NCBI GenBank assembly: GCA_039767595.1
Contig: JBDNBY010000118.1
Location: forward strand, 1 to 19,800
From: JBDNBY01 sp039767595
GTDB taxonomy: Bacteria; Pseudomonadota; Alphaproteobacteria; Rhodobacterales; Rhodobacteraceae
Reading direction: 5' to 3'
Length of the DNA stretch: 19,800 nucleotides
Position 1 is the stretch's first letter; every line of letters starts with the position of its first letter. This document shows, piece by piece, positions 7,636 through 17,100 of the stretch. Position numbers and translations under genes: made by a program. The notes below the pieces were generated by a model. That model was not told the origin of the DNA. It searched no databases and was given only the letters and a program-made list of their open reading frames with translations.

Positions 7636-8928
7636 ATGCACGATATTAAAATGATCCGTGAAAATCCTGAGGCGTTTGATGCTGCTCTTGCGCGGCGCGG
7701 GATCGAGGCCGTCTCGCCCGCGATCCTTGCGCTCGATACCGAACGTCGCGCATTGATTTTGGCCGCTGAGACCGCACAAGCCGAGCAGAACCAAGCCTCT
7801 AAACGTGTAGGCGCCGCTAAAGCTTCTGGCGATGAGGCTGAATTTGTACGTCTGCGTGCGTTGGTTGGCGAGAAAAAGGCCGAAGTTGCTCAGATGCAAG
7901 CTCAGGCAAACGACAAAGACGAAGAGCTGAACACGTTATTGATGACCATCGCGAATGTGCCCTATGAGGATACACCTGATGGCGCAAACGAAGATGACAA
8001 TGTTGAAATGCGCACAGTTGGGAACATTCCTAACTTAGATTTTGACGCCAAAGAGCATTTTGACATCAAAGGCGTCGCCGCGAATATGGATTTTGAAGCC
8101 GCGGCCAAGCTTTCGGGCGCGCGCTTTATGGTGCTCGCGGGTGCTGTGGCGCGGGTGCACCGCGCTTTGGCGCAGTTCATGATAGATTTGCACGTCGAAG
8201 AGCACGGTCTTACCGAGATGTGGGCGCCTGTTCTTGTCCGTGACGATATGATGTTGGGCACGGGGCAATTGCCAAAATTTGGCGAAGACAGTTATCAAAC
8301 CACCAATGGCTGGTGGCTGGTCCCCACTGCAGAAGTGCCGCTCACCAATCTTGTGAATGGCGAGGTTGTTGATGAGGCCAGCTTGCCCAAACGCATGGTC
8401 GCCCATACACAGTGCTTCCGATCCGAGGCCGGCAGCGCGGGGCGCGACACGGCGGGTATTTTGCGTCAGCACCAATTTGAAAAAGTGGAGATGGTCTCAA
8501 TCGTTCATCCCGATCAGTCTCGCGCCGAGTTGGACCGTATGACCAAATGTGCGGAAACCATTTTGGAACGGCTCGGTATTGCCTTTCGCACTATGGCGTT
8601 GTGCACAGGTGACATGGGCTTTGGAGCGCGGCGCACCCATGACATTGAAGTATGGTTGCCTGGTCAGGGGAAATATCGCGAGATTTCGAGCTGTTCGACC
8701 TGCGGTGATTTTCAAGCTCGCCGTATGAACGCACGGTTCAAACCGCAAGATGGCGGTAAGCCTGAGTTTGTGCATACGTTAAACGGATCTGGTTTGGCTG
8801 TTGGACGTGCGTTGATCGCCGTTCTTGAGAATTATCAGCAAGAGGACGGCTCAGTTGCGCTTCCGGACGCGTTGCATCCCTATTTGCGTGGCAAAACGCG
8901 CATCTCCTCCAATGGAGATCTGGTATAA
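7636..8928 (+). CDS. serS: serine--tRNA ligase
   Basis: SerRS charges tRNA-Ser (and tRNA-Sec where present) with serine. The 430-residue class II synthetase has the long N-terminal antiparallel coiled coil that grips the tRNA's variable arm (about 30-105). The catalytic core follows with TAEVPLTNL (231-239), motif 2 in QCFRSEAGSAGRDTAGILR (259-277, quoted in part: FRSEAG) and motif 3 NGSGLAVGRALIAVLEN (383-399). The start at 7636 fits the family N-terminus MHDIKMIRENPEAF and has GAGGTG eight bases upstream. An upstream in-frame ATG at 7537 would add 33 unconserved residues that run through the promoter-like region, so I rejected it. It is divergent from yajC and probably monocistronic. Confidence 0.97.
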   Translation: MHDIKMIRENPEAFDAALARRGIEAVSPAILALDTERRALILAAETAQAEQNQASKRVGAAKASGDEAEFVRLRALVGEKKAEVAQMQAQANDKDEELNTLLMTIANVPYEDTPDGANEDDNVEMRTVGNIPNLDFDAKEHFDIKGVAANMDFEAAAKLSGARFMVLAGAVARVHRALAQFMIDLHVEEHGLTEMWAPVLVRDDMMLGTGQLPKFGEDSYQTTNGWWLVPTAEVPLTNLVNGEVVDEASLPKRMVAHTQCFRSEAGSAGRDTAGILRQHQFEKVEMVSIVHPDQSRAELDRMTKCAETILERLGIAFRTMALCTGDMGFGARRTHDIEVWLPGQGKYREISSCSTCGDFQARRMNARFKPQDGGKPEFVHTLNGSGLAVGRALIAVLENYQQEDGSVALPDALHPYLRGKTRISSNGDLV

Positions 8929-8936
8929 AAATGCCC

Positions 8937-8956
8937 TGACCCGCTCTGGCGGATCA
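8937..8956 (+). terminator. possible serS terminator hairpin
   Basis: Nine bases after the serS stop, TGAcCCGC and GCGGaTCA form a stem with one mismatch around a TCTG loop. A modest T-rich stretch (TATTTTG) follows about ten bases later, so this is a weak terminator at best. It overlaps the 3' end of the convergent small gene. A second pairing is possible: CCCTGACC (8934-8941) with GGTCAGGG (8995-9002), across a 53-base loop. Confidence 0.3.
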
Positions 8957-9187
8957 GCTGCTGTATTTTGTGCTGCGCGGCAATTTACAACTGCGGTCAG
9001 GGGCGAATGTGCATAGTTTCAGAGAGCCTTGCCAAACGCCGCCGGCGTTTTTGCATGCACGCTGTGAAATCACATCGCCAGAGAAAATCACGACAGCCGC
9101 TAATGCAACAGTTGCAATAATCGCAATTTGCACAGCCCGCCGAGGATTGTCCTCTATAGTTGGTTGTATCATTGTTCTTTCACTCAT
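8954..9187 (-). CDS. small single-pass membrane protein, unidentified
   Basis: I do not recognise this gene. From the ATG at 9187 it encodes 77 residues: a short polar N-terminus ending in RR, one hydrophobic helix (about 18-38), then a polar tail. The tail contains SQRACKNAGGVWQGSLKLC and a third cysteine nine residues later. The positive charges before the helix suggest N-in, so the cysteines would face the periplasm and could form a disulphide. The C-x3-GG-x-W-x(n)-C spacing resembles that of other small secreted bacterial proteins. Starts at 9196 and 9172 are also possible, and none has a strong ribosome binding site. It fills the gap between convergent serS and the der stop at 9238. Coding capacity is supported by the clean hydrophobic profile only. 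Confidence 0.55.
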   Translation of the reverse strand: MSERTMIQPTIEDNPRRAVQIAIIATVALAAVVIFSGDVISQRACKNAGGVWQGSLKLCTFAPDRSCKLPRSTKYSS

Positions 9188-9237
9188 AATTAGCATGTCT
9201 ACTAAGAGCGAACGGCAGAACTATGGCATGTTTTAGG

Positions 9238-10689
9238 CTATTTAAGATGCTTTTTAAGTTTTGACGGCCCAGGTGTCTTGCGACCTTTGAATGGATTTTT
9301 GTCCGTGCGATCCCTAAAATTCATTCGAATTGGAATGCCAGTTAGATCAAAGTCGTTTCGTAAGCCGTTGATAAGGTAACGAGAATAGCTTTCAGGTAGT
9401 TTGTCAACATGTGACGCCATGACGACAAAACCAGGTGGGCGTGTTTTAGCCTGCGTGATATAGCGTAGCTTAATACGGCGACCATTCGGCGCCGGCGGTG
9501 GGTGCGCGCTAACCATTCCGTCGAGCCATTGATTCAGCTTGCCGGTGGAAACACGGCGGTTCCAAATGCGATATTGCTTTTCAACTGCGGCACGCAAGCG
9601 ATCCATGCCGCGCCCTGTTTTTGCCGAAACTGTCACGACAGGCACGCCGCGCAACTGCGGTAGAAGGCGCGTGCATTCTTCCTTGAGTAACTTAAGTTTG
9701 TCCTGCTTTTCGTCTTCGATGTCCCACTTGTTGACTGCGATCACGACCGCGCGCCCTTCGCGTGAGGCGTAATCCGCAATGCGCAGATCTTGTTGCTCAA
9801 ACGGAATCGCCGCATCGAGAAGCAAAATGACGACTTCGGCAAAATTTACGGCGCGCAGCCCATCTGCAACTGAGAGTTTCTCAATCTTGTTAATGACTTT
9901 CGCCTTTTTCCTCATTCCGGCTGTGTCAAAGATACGAACGGGCATATTGTCCCAATTCAGATGCATGGCGATGGCATCTCGGGTAATGCCCGCTTCGGGC
10001 CCAACCAATAGCCGCTCTTCGCCAATTAGCTGATTGACCAATGTCGATTTGCCTGCGTTGGGGCGCCCAATTACGGCAACTTGCATTGGCTTATCGAGGG
10101 TTGGCCAAATTTCGTCACCAGAGCCGTCGAAATCTTCGTCGGCGTCGATCGAGACGTCAATTTCGGGACCTTTCATTTCGGGGCGCGCAGTAATCTCATC
10201 GGCCAATGGCGCGATCAATGTATAGAGGTCATCCAACCCCTCGCCATGCTCAGCAGAGAGTTGGATCGGATCGCCAAGGCCGAGTGAATAGGCCTCTAAT
10301 AGACCGGATTGCCCTGCATTGCCTTCGGCTTTGTTTGCGCCAAGAATGACGGCCTTGGCTGATTTGCGCAGCATGCCTGCCAAATCCTCATCAAGTGGTG
10401 TGACGCCGGCGCGTGCATCGATCATGAACAAACAGATATCCGCCGAGGCAATCGCGCGCTCGGTCAATTTGCGCATACGCCCCTCAAGGCTCTCGTCTGT
10501 GGCGGTTTCTAGCCCAGCCGTATCAATGACCGTAAAGCGCAATGGCCCCAGACGCGCATCCCCCTCACGAAGGTCGCGGGTTACACCAGGGGTGTCATCC
10601 ACAATGGCGAGTCGTTTGCCGACAAGACGGTTAAATAATGTGGATTTACCCACGTTTGGACGGCCGATTAAGGCCAGTGAGAAACTCAT
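9238..10689 (-). CDS. der: ribosome biogenesis GTPase Der (EngA)
   Basis: Der is an essential tandem-GTPase that helps assemble the 50S ribosomal subunit. The 483-residue protein has two complete G domains. GD1 has GRPNVGKST (9-17), DTAG (56-59) and NKAE (119-122). GD2 has GRPNAGKST (208-216), DTAG (255-258), NKWD (320-323) and SAK (355-357). The C-terminal KH-like domain covers about 374-460 and is followed by a basic tail rich in Lys and Arg. The linker between the G domains is strongly acidic (about 175-193). The NKAE in GD1 departs slightly from NKxD by a conservative change. It is the last gene of the yfgM-like, bamB, der operon, 57 bases after bamB; this order is also known from E. coli. 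Confidence 0.97.
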   Translation of the reverse strand: MSFSLALIGRPNVGKSTLFNRLVGKRLAIVDDTPGVTRDLREGDARLGPLRFTVIDTAGLETATDESLEGRMRKLTERAIASADICLFMIDARAGVTPLDEDLAGMLRKSAKAVILGANKAEGNAGQSGLLEAYSLGLGDPIQLSAEHGEGLDDLYTLIAPLADEITARPEMKGPEIDVSIDADEDFDGSGDEIWPTLDKPMQVAVIGRPNAGKSTLVNQLIGEERLLVGPEAGITRDAIAMHLNWDNMPVRIFDTAGMRKKAKVINKIEKLSVADGLRAVNFAEVVILLLDAAIPFEQQDLRIADYASREGRAVVIAVNKWDIEDEKQDKLKLLKEECTRLLPQLRGVPVVTVSAKTGRGMDRLRAAVEKQYRIWNRRVSTGKLNQWLDGMVSAHPPPAPNGRRIKLRYITQAKTRPPGFVVMASHVDKLPESYSRYLINGLRNDFDLTGIPIRMNFRDRTDKNPFKGRKTPGPSKLKKHLK

Positions 10690-10746
10690 TGCATATACTC
10701 AGGGGTTAATTGCGCTATCTATCGCGTCTGTTACCTGATTTTATTC

Positions 10747-12051
10747 CTACTTGAAAGCCAAGAGTTCACCGCGCTGATTGATCAAATAAAGCGTTGAATT
10801 TGCAATAACGCCCATCGTTGCCGCGCCATGGGGAATGTTGAGTGTTTGTTGCAATTCACCGCTGCGGGGATCAAAGAAACGCAGTTCACCATCCGATGAG
10901 GGCACGATCAAGGCGCCATTCCCAAGCAGTGGGCCGAAGTGAACAAAAATTTCACTACGCTTTTTGGTGCGTCTGGCGGTATATTTGGGCAATGGTTGTG
11001 ACCATATCACAGAGCCATCCGATTGTGATAGGCGCACTAGTTCGTTGTCATTTGAAATGAGGAAAATAGCATTACCTACCGCCAGCGGTGTGTTATACGT
11101 TCCAATCGGAGCGAGCCATTTTGTGTCTCCGGTGTTGAGGTCATAGCGTGCAGTTCTTCCGCCAAAGTTCGACACGATCACATCACTGCCGGAGATTACG
11201 GGCGAACCAGCTATATCTTCGATCGCAGAGATCGCTGCGCCCTTATCTGCGCCGGCTAGCTTATTGATCCACGCAAGCGTCCCACCATTTTGGTAGCTAT
11301 TGACAACTTCGCCAGCAGAGTTGGCGAAAATCACAAAATTTCCATGGGTCGCGGGGACAGCGCCGCCAAATGTCCCTGCGCTTTGCGCATCTCCGGCCAA
11401 CCGCCAAGCAATCCGCCCAGTTTCGGCGCTAAGCTTCCAAGCGGCGCCTGTGGCGGAGACGACAAACACATGACCATTGTCAAAGCTTGGCGTACCATTG
11501 GCCGCGGCGCCAAGTTTTTGAACCCAAATCTCTCGGCCAGTTTGAGGATCAAGCGCATAGACCTCTCCAAAGGCTGAGGCGGCAAAGAGCGTGCCGCCGC
11601 CATAGGACAAGCCCCCACCGATGAGTTCGGTGCCTTTGTCGTTGCTGGGCGCGATACTCCGCTGCCACAGGATTGTTCCAGTTGCGCTATTCACGGCGCT
11701 CACTTGCGATCGGCTATCGATGGTGAACACAGTGTCACGCACAACAATTGGCGCGGCGCTAATGCGCCCTCGTTTAGAATTGCCACTTCCAATAGAGGTG
11801 GTGAAAACCAGTGAAGGCGTATTGGCCAAAGCCGCATTCACAGTTGGCCCAGCGACACCAGACGGGGAAACCGACTGTGCGCTATTTGAGACAGTTGGAA
11901 GAGATACGTTCGGCATGGCTTCTGCGTCTAGTGACGCAAGACTAGGTGCCGCCACCACATCAAAGCGTTGACCAGGAAGCAATGGATCTTGATCACAGGC
12001 CATCAACAGTCCAAGCGCCGCGACTAAAAGAGGTCTCATCAAAGGTGCCAT
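10747..12051 (-). CDS. bamB: outer membrane protein assembly factor BamB (lipoprotein)
   Basis: BamB is a periplasm-facing lipoprotein of the BAM complex, which folds beta-barrel proteins into the outer membrane. The 434-residue product begins with a lipoprotein signal peptide whose lipobox is LMAC, giving Cys19 as the lipidated residue. A low-complexity Ser/Pro/Ala segment follows to about residue 80. The rest is a PQQ-type beta-propeller with repeats such as GTILWQRSI, GREIWVQKL, GRIAWRL, GDTKWLAPI and GSVIWSQPL. AGGGGAGC before the ATG at 12051 supports this start; a second ATG four codons on would also leave a good signal. It lies between the YfgM-like gene (18 bases upstream) and der, matching the known operon, and this context separates it from other PQQ-repeat proteins. 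Confidence 0.93.
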   Translation of the reverse strand: MAPLMRPLLVAALGLLMACDQDPLLPGQRFDVVAAPSLASLDAEAMPNVSLPTVSNSAQSVSPSGVAGPTVNAALANTPSLVFTTSIGSGNSKRGRISAAPIVVRDTVFTIDSRSQVSAVNSATGTILWQRSIAPSNDKGTELIGGGLSYGGGTLFAASAFGEVYALDPQTGREIWVQKLGAAANGTPSFDNGHVFVVSATGAAWKLSAETGRIAWRLAGDAQSAGTFGGAVPATHGNFVIFANSAGEVVNSYQNGGTLAWINKLAGADKGAAISAIEDIAGSPVISGSDVIVSNFGGRTARYDLNTGDTKWLAPIGTYNTPLAVGNAIFLISNDNELVRLSQSDGSVIWSQPLPKYTARRTKKRSEIFVHFGPLLGNGALIVPSSDGELRFFDPRSGELQQTLNIPHGAATMGVIANSTLYLINQRGELLAFK

Positions 12052-12069
12052 GTGCTCCCCTTTCGTGAA

Positions 12070-12657
12070 TTACGAGGCTGCGCTCAAAACGCCACTTTGT
12101 ACAGCATCTAAAAGTTGTTGTACGCGGAACCGCAGATCTTGAGAGGCGCCGTCAGCTTCAAATATAGCTGTCAGTTGCGCTAAAGCCGAGGTGAAATGCC
12201 CCTCTTGAATTGCGATCACGGCCAGTTGTTCTTGGGCCAAAAGGGCAAAAGCGCCTGCCGAATTGGCAATCAGTGCGAGCGCCTCTTTGCGCGCGTCGCG
12301 GTCTTGTGTCGCAAGAGCAGATTGAAACGCGACAAATCCGTCGAAACTCTCCAACCCACTTGTCGCGTCTTGACCAGACAGCACAGCAATGACCGCTTGT
12401 TGTGAAGGAGCAGTCGCCGCCGCCTCTAAATTCGACAAGTTACCTTCATCTTGTGAGAAGTAGCTTTGCAATGCTGTTCCAAATGCCTCTGAAGATGATT
12501 TGAACGCCATTTCGCGGTACTGAAAATAACTCGCGCCACCCACAATCAAGATCACGCCACCAATTAAGTATGGCGCCGCCTTGCGCAATGTGGCGAACAT
12601 CGTGTCACGACGTAATTCTTCAGTCACTTCGTCAATAAAATGATCGCTCTCATTCAC
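12070..12657 (-). CDS. YfgM-like inner-membrane protein with TPR-type domain
   Basis: The 195-residue product has a short cytoplasmic N-terminus (FIDEVTEELRRDTMF), one TM helix (about 29-46) and a long alanine-rich helical periplasmic domain of the kind classed as tetratricopeptide-like. This matches the YfgM family, which in E. coli is an ancillary membrane protein linked to SecYEG and periplasmic chaperones. Its place directly before bamB and der agrees with that. The start is a GTG at 12657, preceded by a GGGGG run eight bases upstream; the N-terminal segment is family-like, so a later ATG at residue 20 is unlikely. Sequence identity to E. coli YfgM is probably low, so the name rests mostly on plan and context. 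Confidence 0.82.
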   Translation of the reverse strand: MNESDHFIDEVTEELRRDTMFATLRKAAPYLIGGVILIVGGASYFQYREMAFKSSSEAFGTALQSYFSQDEGNLSNLEAAATAPSQQAVIAVLSGQDATSGLESFDGFVAFQSALATQDRDARKEALALIANSAGAFALLAQEQLAVIAIQEGHFTSALAQLTAIFEADGASQDLRFRVQQLLDAVQSGVLSAAS

Positions 12658-12688
12658 GATGGCGCCCCCTTATAATGTGTTTCAGGCG

Positions 12689-12716
12689 ACTATACCGTGT
12701 GAGGTCAGATTTCCAA
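12689..12716 (-). promoter_or_regulatory. candidate promoter of the yfgM-like/bamB/der operon
   Basis: On the minus strand TTGGAA (12711-12716) and TATAGT (12689-12694) are separated by 16 bases, a good sigma-70-type pair. The -10 ends about 31 bases before the GTG start of the first gene. No other convincing promoter is seen ahead of this operon. Confidence 0.5.
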
Positions 12717-12789
12717 GTCGAAATAACATCATTTCTCCTCTCGAAATCCGTAAACAAACAGACTACATACACGCCATACGATAAAACTT

Positions 12790-12801
12790 GCGGAAATCCG
12801 C
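12790..12801. repeat. small palindrome upstream of the RND adaptor gene
   Basis: GCGGA-AA-TCCGC is a perfect short inverted repeat 33 bases before the adaptor start. Its 8-base core GAAATCCG (12793-12800) also occurs at 12743-12750, exactly 50 bases upstream, so both copies would face the same side of the helix. This could be a regulator site for the efflux operon, but no regulator gene is adjacent. Confidence 0.3.
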
Positions 12802-12833
12802 CAAAACTCTGTACGATCGAGAGATACAAGGTC

Positions 12834-14141
12834 ATGAATATCAAAAGCTTTCTAAGCGATCCTCGCCTGCGGTTCGTCATTCTTGCCGCGTTTGTTGTCG
12901 CGTTTCTTTACTTCTTTGTTATGGAGCGTGATCGGTTGATCTCATGGGCCGGTGGTTCTCAGGATCCTGTGGCACGCCAAGACGATGTAGCGTCTGATGA
13001 TCCGGAGCTTGCCGAAACTGCCCCGCAGACGGCAACGATGCAGCAGCCGACGCAACGCGGCGTTGGTGTGCCCGTCTCCACGCGCTCATACGTATCGCAG
13101 CCATTGAAAAATGCCGTCTTGCTGCGCGGTGTGACCGAGGCCAAGCGCCGCATCACAGTGCAAGCTGAGACAAGCGGCAAGGTCGTTTCGGCAATGATCC
13201 CCAAAGGCACACAAATTCGTGAAGGGGATATTTTGTGCAAAATTGATCCCGCCACTCGATTTGAAACACTTGCAGATATGCAAGCTCGACTGTCGTCCGC
13301 TCAGGCGCAAATTCAAGTGACCGAAGCACGCATTCTAGAGGCCGAGGCGCGGTTGCGCGAAGCAGAGATTAATGAGAACGCGGCGCAAAAACTATCGACA
13401 GATGGGTTCGCCTCAGAGACCCGCCTTGCGGGGGCGCAAGCGGCCAAAGTATCGTCGCAGGCTGCCTTGTCAGCTGCTATTGCGGGCCGCGATGCAGCAC
13501 TATCTGCGGTCGAATCCGCGCGCTCTGCTGTGGCCAACGCTCAAGAAGAAATTGACCGATTGACTGTTGTTGCGCCCTTTGACGGTCTACTTGAGGCAGA
13601 TACCGCAGAGCCCGGTCAGTTCCTCGCCGCGGGCAACCCACAATCGGCAAAATGCACGGACATTGTGGATATATCAACCTTGCGTCTTGTTGGCTATGTC
13701 TCAGAACTTGATGTGCGTTTTGTCAAAGAGGGCGCTGTTGGCGCGGCCCGCTTAAACGCGAGTGACGCCGATGTCCAAGGTATTGTGGCCTATGTTGCAA
13801 AATCTGCGGATCCCGTGACCCGCACGTTCGAAGTTGAAATCGAAATCGAGAATTCCGATTTAGCAATCCGTGCAGGCGAAACAGCCGAGATCATGATTTC
13901 GGCCAATGATGTGTCCGCGCATTTGATCCCGCCCTCTTCGTTAACGTTGAACGATCAAGGCATTTTAGGGGTTCGAATTGCCCAAGGTCAGTTTGCGAAA
14001 TTCGTTCCTGTGTCCGTCATTCGTGACGAGGCTGAGGGCATGTGGGTGTCTGGCCTCCCAGACGCCGTCGACCTTATTGTTGTTGGTCACGAATTGGTGC
14101 GCGACGGCTCGTCGATTATACCAGTAAAGAAAGAAAGCTAA
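12834..14141 (+). CDS. RND efflux pump periplasmic adaptor (membrane fusion protein)
   Basis: This is the periplasmic adaptor that links an RND pump to an outer-membrane channel. The 435-residue product has an N-terminal membrane anchor (about 12-30) rather than a lipobox. An acidic, Gln/Thr-rich linker runs to about 80. The first lipoyl half-motif covers about 105-140 (GKVVSAMIPKGTQIREGDIL), followed by a long alanine-rich coiled-coil hairpin (about 145-243). The second lipoyl half (VVAPFDGLLEADTAEPGQFL) and beta-barrel and membrane-proximal domains follow. The start at 12834 fits the anchor and has purine-rich GAGAG ten bases upstream; AAGG lies very close to the ATG. An in-frame ATG at 12675 is rejected because it runs through the divergent promoter region. 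The permease begins four bases after its stop, so the two form an operon. Confidence 0.93.
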   Translation: MNIKSFLSDPRLRFVILAAFVVAFLYFFVMERDRLISWAGGSQDPVARQDDVASDDPELAETAPQTATMQQPTQRGVGVPVSTRSYVSQPLKNAVLLRGVTEAKRRITVQAETSGKVVSAMIPKGTQIREGDILCKIDPATRFETLADMQARLSSAQAQIQVTEARILEAEARLREAEINENAAQKLSTDGFASETRLAGAQAAKVSSQAALSAAIAGRDAALSAVESARSAVANAQEEIDRLTVVAPFDGLLEADTAEPGQFLAAGNPQSAKCTDIVDISTLRLVGYVSELDVRFVKEGAVGAARLNASDADVQGIVAYVAKSADPVTRTFEVEIEIENSDLAIRAGETAEIMISANDVSAHLIPPSSLTLNDQGILGVRIAQGQFAKFVPVSVIRDEAEGMWVSGLPDAVDLIVVGHELVRDGSSIIPVKKES

Positions 14142-14145
14142 TCCC

Positions 14146-17100
14146 ATGACAGGCATCGTTGATTGGGCGGCCTCGCGCGCCAGAATGGTTATCGCTTTTG
14201 TGATCCTAAGCTTATTGGCGGGGGGGTATTCTTACGTCTCTTTGCCCAAAGAAGGCGAGCCGGATATTGAAATCCCTGCCCTGTTTATCTCAGTGCCGTT
14301 TCCTGGGATCTCTGCAGGCGATAGTGAAACTCTGTTAGTGAAACCGATGGAGACGGAGCTCATTGATCTTGATGGGCTGAAGTCTATTTCAGGGACAGCG
14401 GCGGAAAACTATGCCGGTGTTGCACTCGAATTTGAGTTTGGTTGGGATAAAACCAAAATCATGGCCGATGTGCGCGATAAGATGACGAAGGCCGAGGCTA
14501 ATTTTCCAGAAGGTTTTGAAGCCTATTCCATCAATGAAATTAACTTTTCGGAATTTCCGATTATCATCGTGAACCTCTTTGGCGATGTGCCAGAGCGGAC
14601 GATGGCGCAAGTGGCCAGCGATCTCCAAGACAAGATCGAAAGCATGGATGAAGTGCTAGAAGTGGGCATCGCCGGTGATCGCGAGCAAATGGTCGAAGTG
14701 GTGATCGATCCCCTCAAACTTGAGGCCTATAATATCACCGCGGCTGAATTGGTTTCTGTTGTGCGCAATAATAATCAATTGATTGCCGCTGGCGAAGTCG
14801 AAGGCGATAACGGATCCTTTTCTGTGTCGATCCCTTCTAGCTTTAATGACATTCGCGATATTTATGAGCTACCCGTCAAAACCAATGGCGACCGTGTGAT
14901 CAAACTAGGGGATCTGACAGAGATCGCGTTGACGTTCGAAGATCGTCTTGGCACCGCCCGTTTTGGTGGCGAAGAAACCATCGCGCTCCAAGTGACAAAG
15001 CGTAAAGGCTTTAATTTGATCGACACGGCGGCCCGCATTCGCGAAATTGTCGCACAGGAGCAAAAGCAATGGCCCGTGCCCCTCAAAGCAGCGGTGGACA
15101 TGGGGGTGTCAAATGACCAAAGCCGTGTCGTGGCCTCTATGGTGTCTCAATTAGAGGGGTCTGTGTTGACGGCGATTGCCCTTGTGATGATCGTCGTGTT
15201 GGCCGCTCTTGGCGCGCGGGCCGCGTTCTTAGTTGGATTTTCTGTGCCAACTTCATTCCTGCTATGCTTTGCATTATTTGCGATGATGGGCGTAACGATC
15301 TCTAATATTGTGATGTTTGGTTTGATTTTGGCCGTTGGTATGCTCGTCGATGGCTCAATCGTTGTTGTCGAATACGCCGATAAGCGCATCCAAGAAGGCG
15401 CAGGGCCCATGAACGCCTACACCGAAGCAGCAAAGCGGATGTTCTGGCCAATCGTCTCTTCAACGGCGACGACGCTATGCGCCTTTATGCCGATGCTTTT
15501 TTGGCCAGGTGTGCCAGGCGAATTTATGGGCATGCTGCCATTCACGCTCATCTTTGTTTTGTCCGCGTCTTTAGTCGTTGCTTTGGTCTATTTGCCAGTG
15601 ATTGGCGGCGTTACGGGGCGCTTTGGTCGCAGTTTGTCGGGCATGTCTCAGTTTGCACGGCGTAATATTGTGATGCCCGTGCGGTTGGTGTTGCTCATTG
15701 CGGCGCTCGGGTTGCAAGTGACGGCGCTGTTGCAAATGATTAACCCCGATTACGTTGTGCCGAATGCGTGGCCCGATGGGTTAAGCCGTGTTTTAGGGGC
15801 GTTTTTGTTTATGATCGCGGCTTTTGCCACATCTGTATTGATGAGTAGCCTTGAAAGTACCACGCACCATCAAAAGGTCAAAGGTGGCTATCAGCGCAGC
15901 CTATTTGGGCGCGCTGTTTACTTCATTGTTGGCAACCCTGTTATGCCTCTTGTGGCCGTGGCTGTGGTTATCTTTGCGGTTATAAATGTCTTTGGAATGT
16001 ATGCATCAAAGAACTATGGCGTTGAATTTTTTGTAGAATCAGAGCCAGAGCAAGCGATCGTCTACGTTAAGACTCGCGGAAACTTCTCGCTTGATGAAAA
16101 AGATGCCATCCTCAAATCGGTTGAACAGATCGTGCTGCAAGAACGCGGCGTGAGCACTGTGTTTTCATTCGCAGGTGAAGGTGGTCTTGAGTCCAACACA
16201 GGCGGTGCCCAACCGCCAAAAGATGCAATCGGCCAAATGCAGATTGAGACCATCCCATGGAAAGATCGCATGTTGGAGCCCGATCTTGATGGCAATGTGG
16301 TTCTTTCACGGCTAGAAGAGTCGCTGTCTGGTCTACCTGGTATTGAAATAGAAATTCTTGAACTATCGCGTGGTCCTGCGTCGGCCAAACCTGTGCATTT
16401 GCGGATTTCGGGACAAAATTGGGATCAATTGGTCGATGTGACGCAAGAGATGCGCACGGTCTTTAATCAAACCGATGGTTTGGTACAAATTGAAGACACC
16501 CTCCCCTTACCTGGCATTGATTGGCAAGTGGATGTCGATGTGGCTCTGGCCGGTCGATATGGGGCGGATGTTCTCACTGTTGGCGCCATGGTGCAATTGG
16601 TCACGCGTGGTGTGTTACTCGATACAATGAACGTGCCTTCCTCAGATGAGGAAATCGAAATTCGCCTGCGCCTCCCCGAAGAGCAACGCGTTTTGTCGAC
16701 GCTCGATTCTTTGAAAGTACGGACAAGCTCTGGTCTTGTCCCCCTATCCAATTTCATCACGCGCCAACCCGTTCAAAAAGTCGCTGAAATTTCGCGCATG
16801 GATCAAAAACGATATTTTGATATCAAGGCGAGTGTGGCAGATGGCGTCAATGAAAACGAGCGCATTGCCCATTTGACCGAGTATTTGGAGAAAAACCCAT
16901 TGCCCACGGGCGTTGATTGGGAGTGGACAGGCGATCAAGAAGAACAAAAAGAGAGCCAAGAGTTTTTATCGAGTGCGTTTTCTGCCGCGCTCGGCTTGAT
17001 GTTTATTATCTTGCTCGCGCAGTTTAACAGTTTTTATAACTCCGCCCTCGTGCTGTCGGCGGTCGTTTTGTCCACCACGGGTGTGTTGATTGGTATGTTG

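Noticed and set aside
8934..9002. Long-range inverted repeat CCCTGACC/GGTCAGGG
   Set aside because: The 53-base loop and the position over a gene's 3' end make it a poor terminator, and there are no target duplications or transposase to suggest a mobile element.
10319..10738. 139-residue plus-strand open frame antisense to der
   Set aside because: A Ser/Arg/Pro-rich reverse-complement shadow of the first Der G domain.
12675..12833. N-terminal extension of the RND adaptor
   Set aside because: It would run through the divergent promoter region and place 53 polar residues before the membrane anchor.
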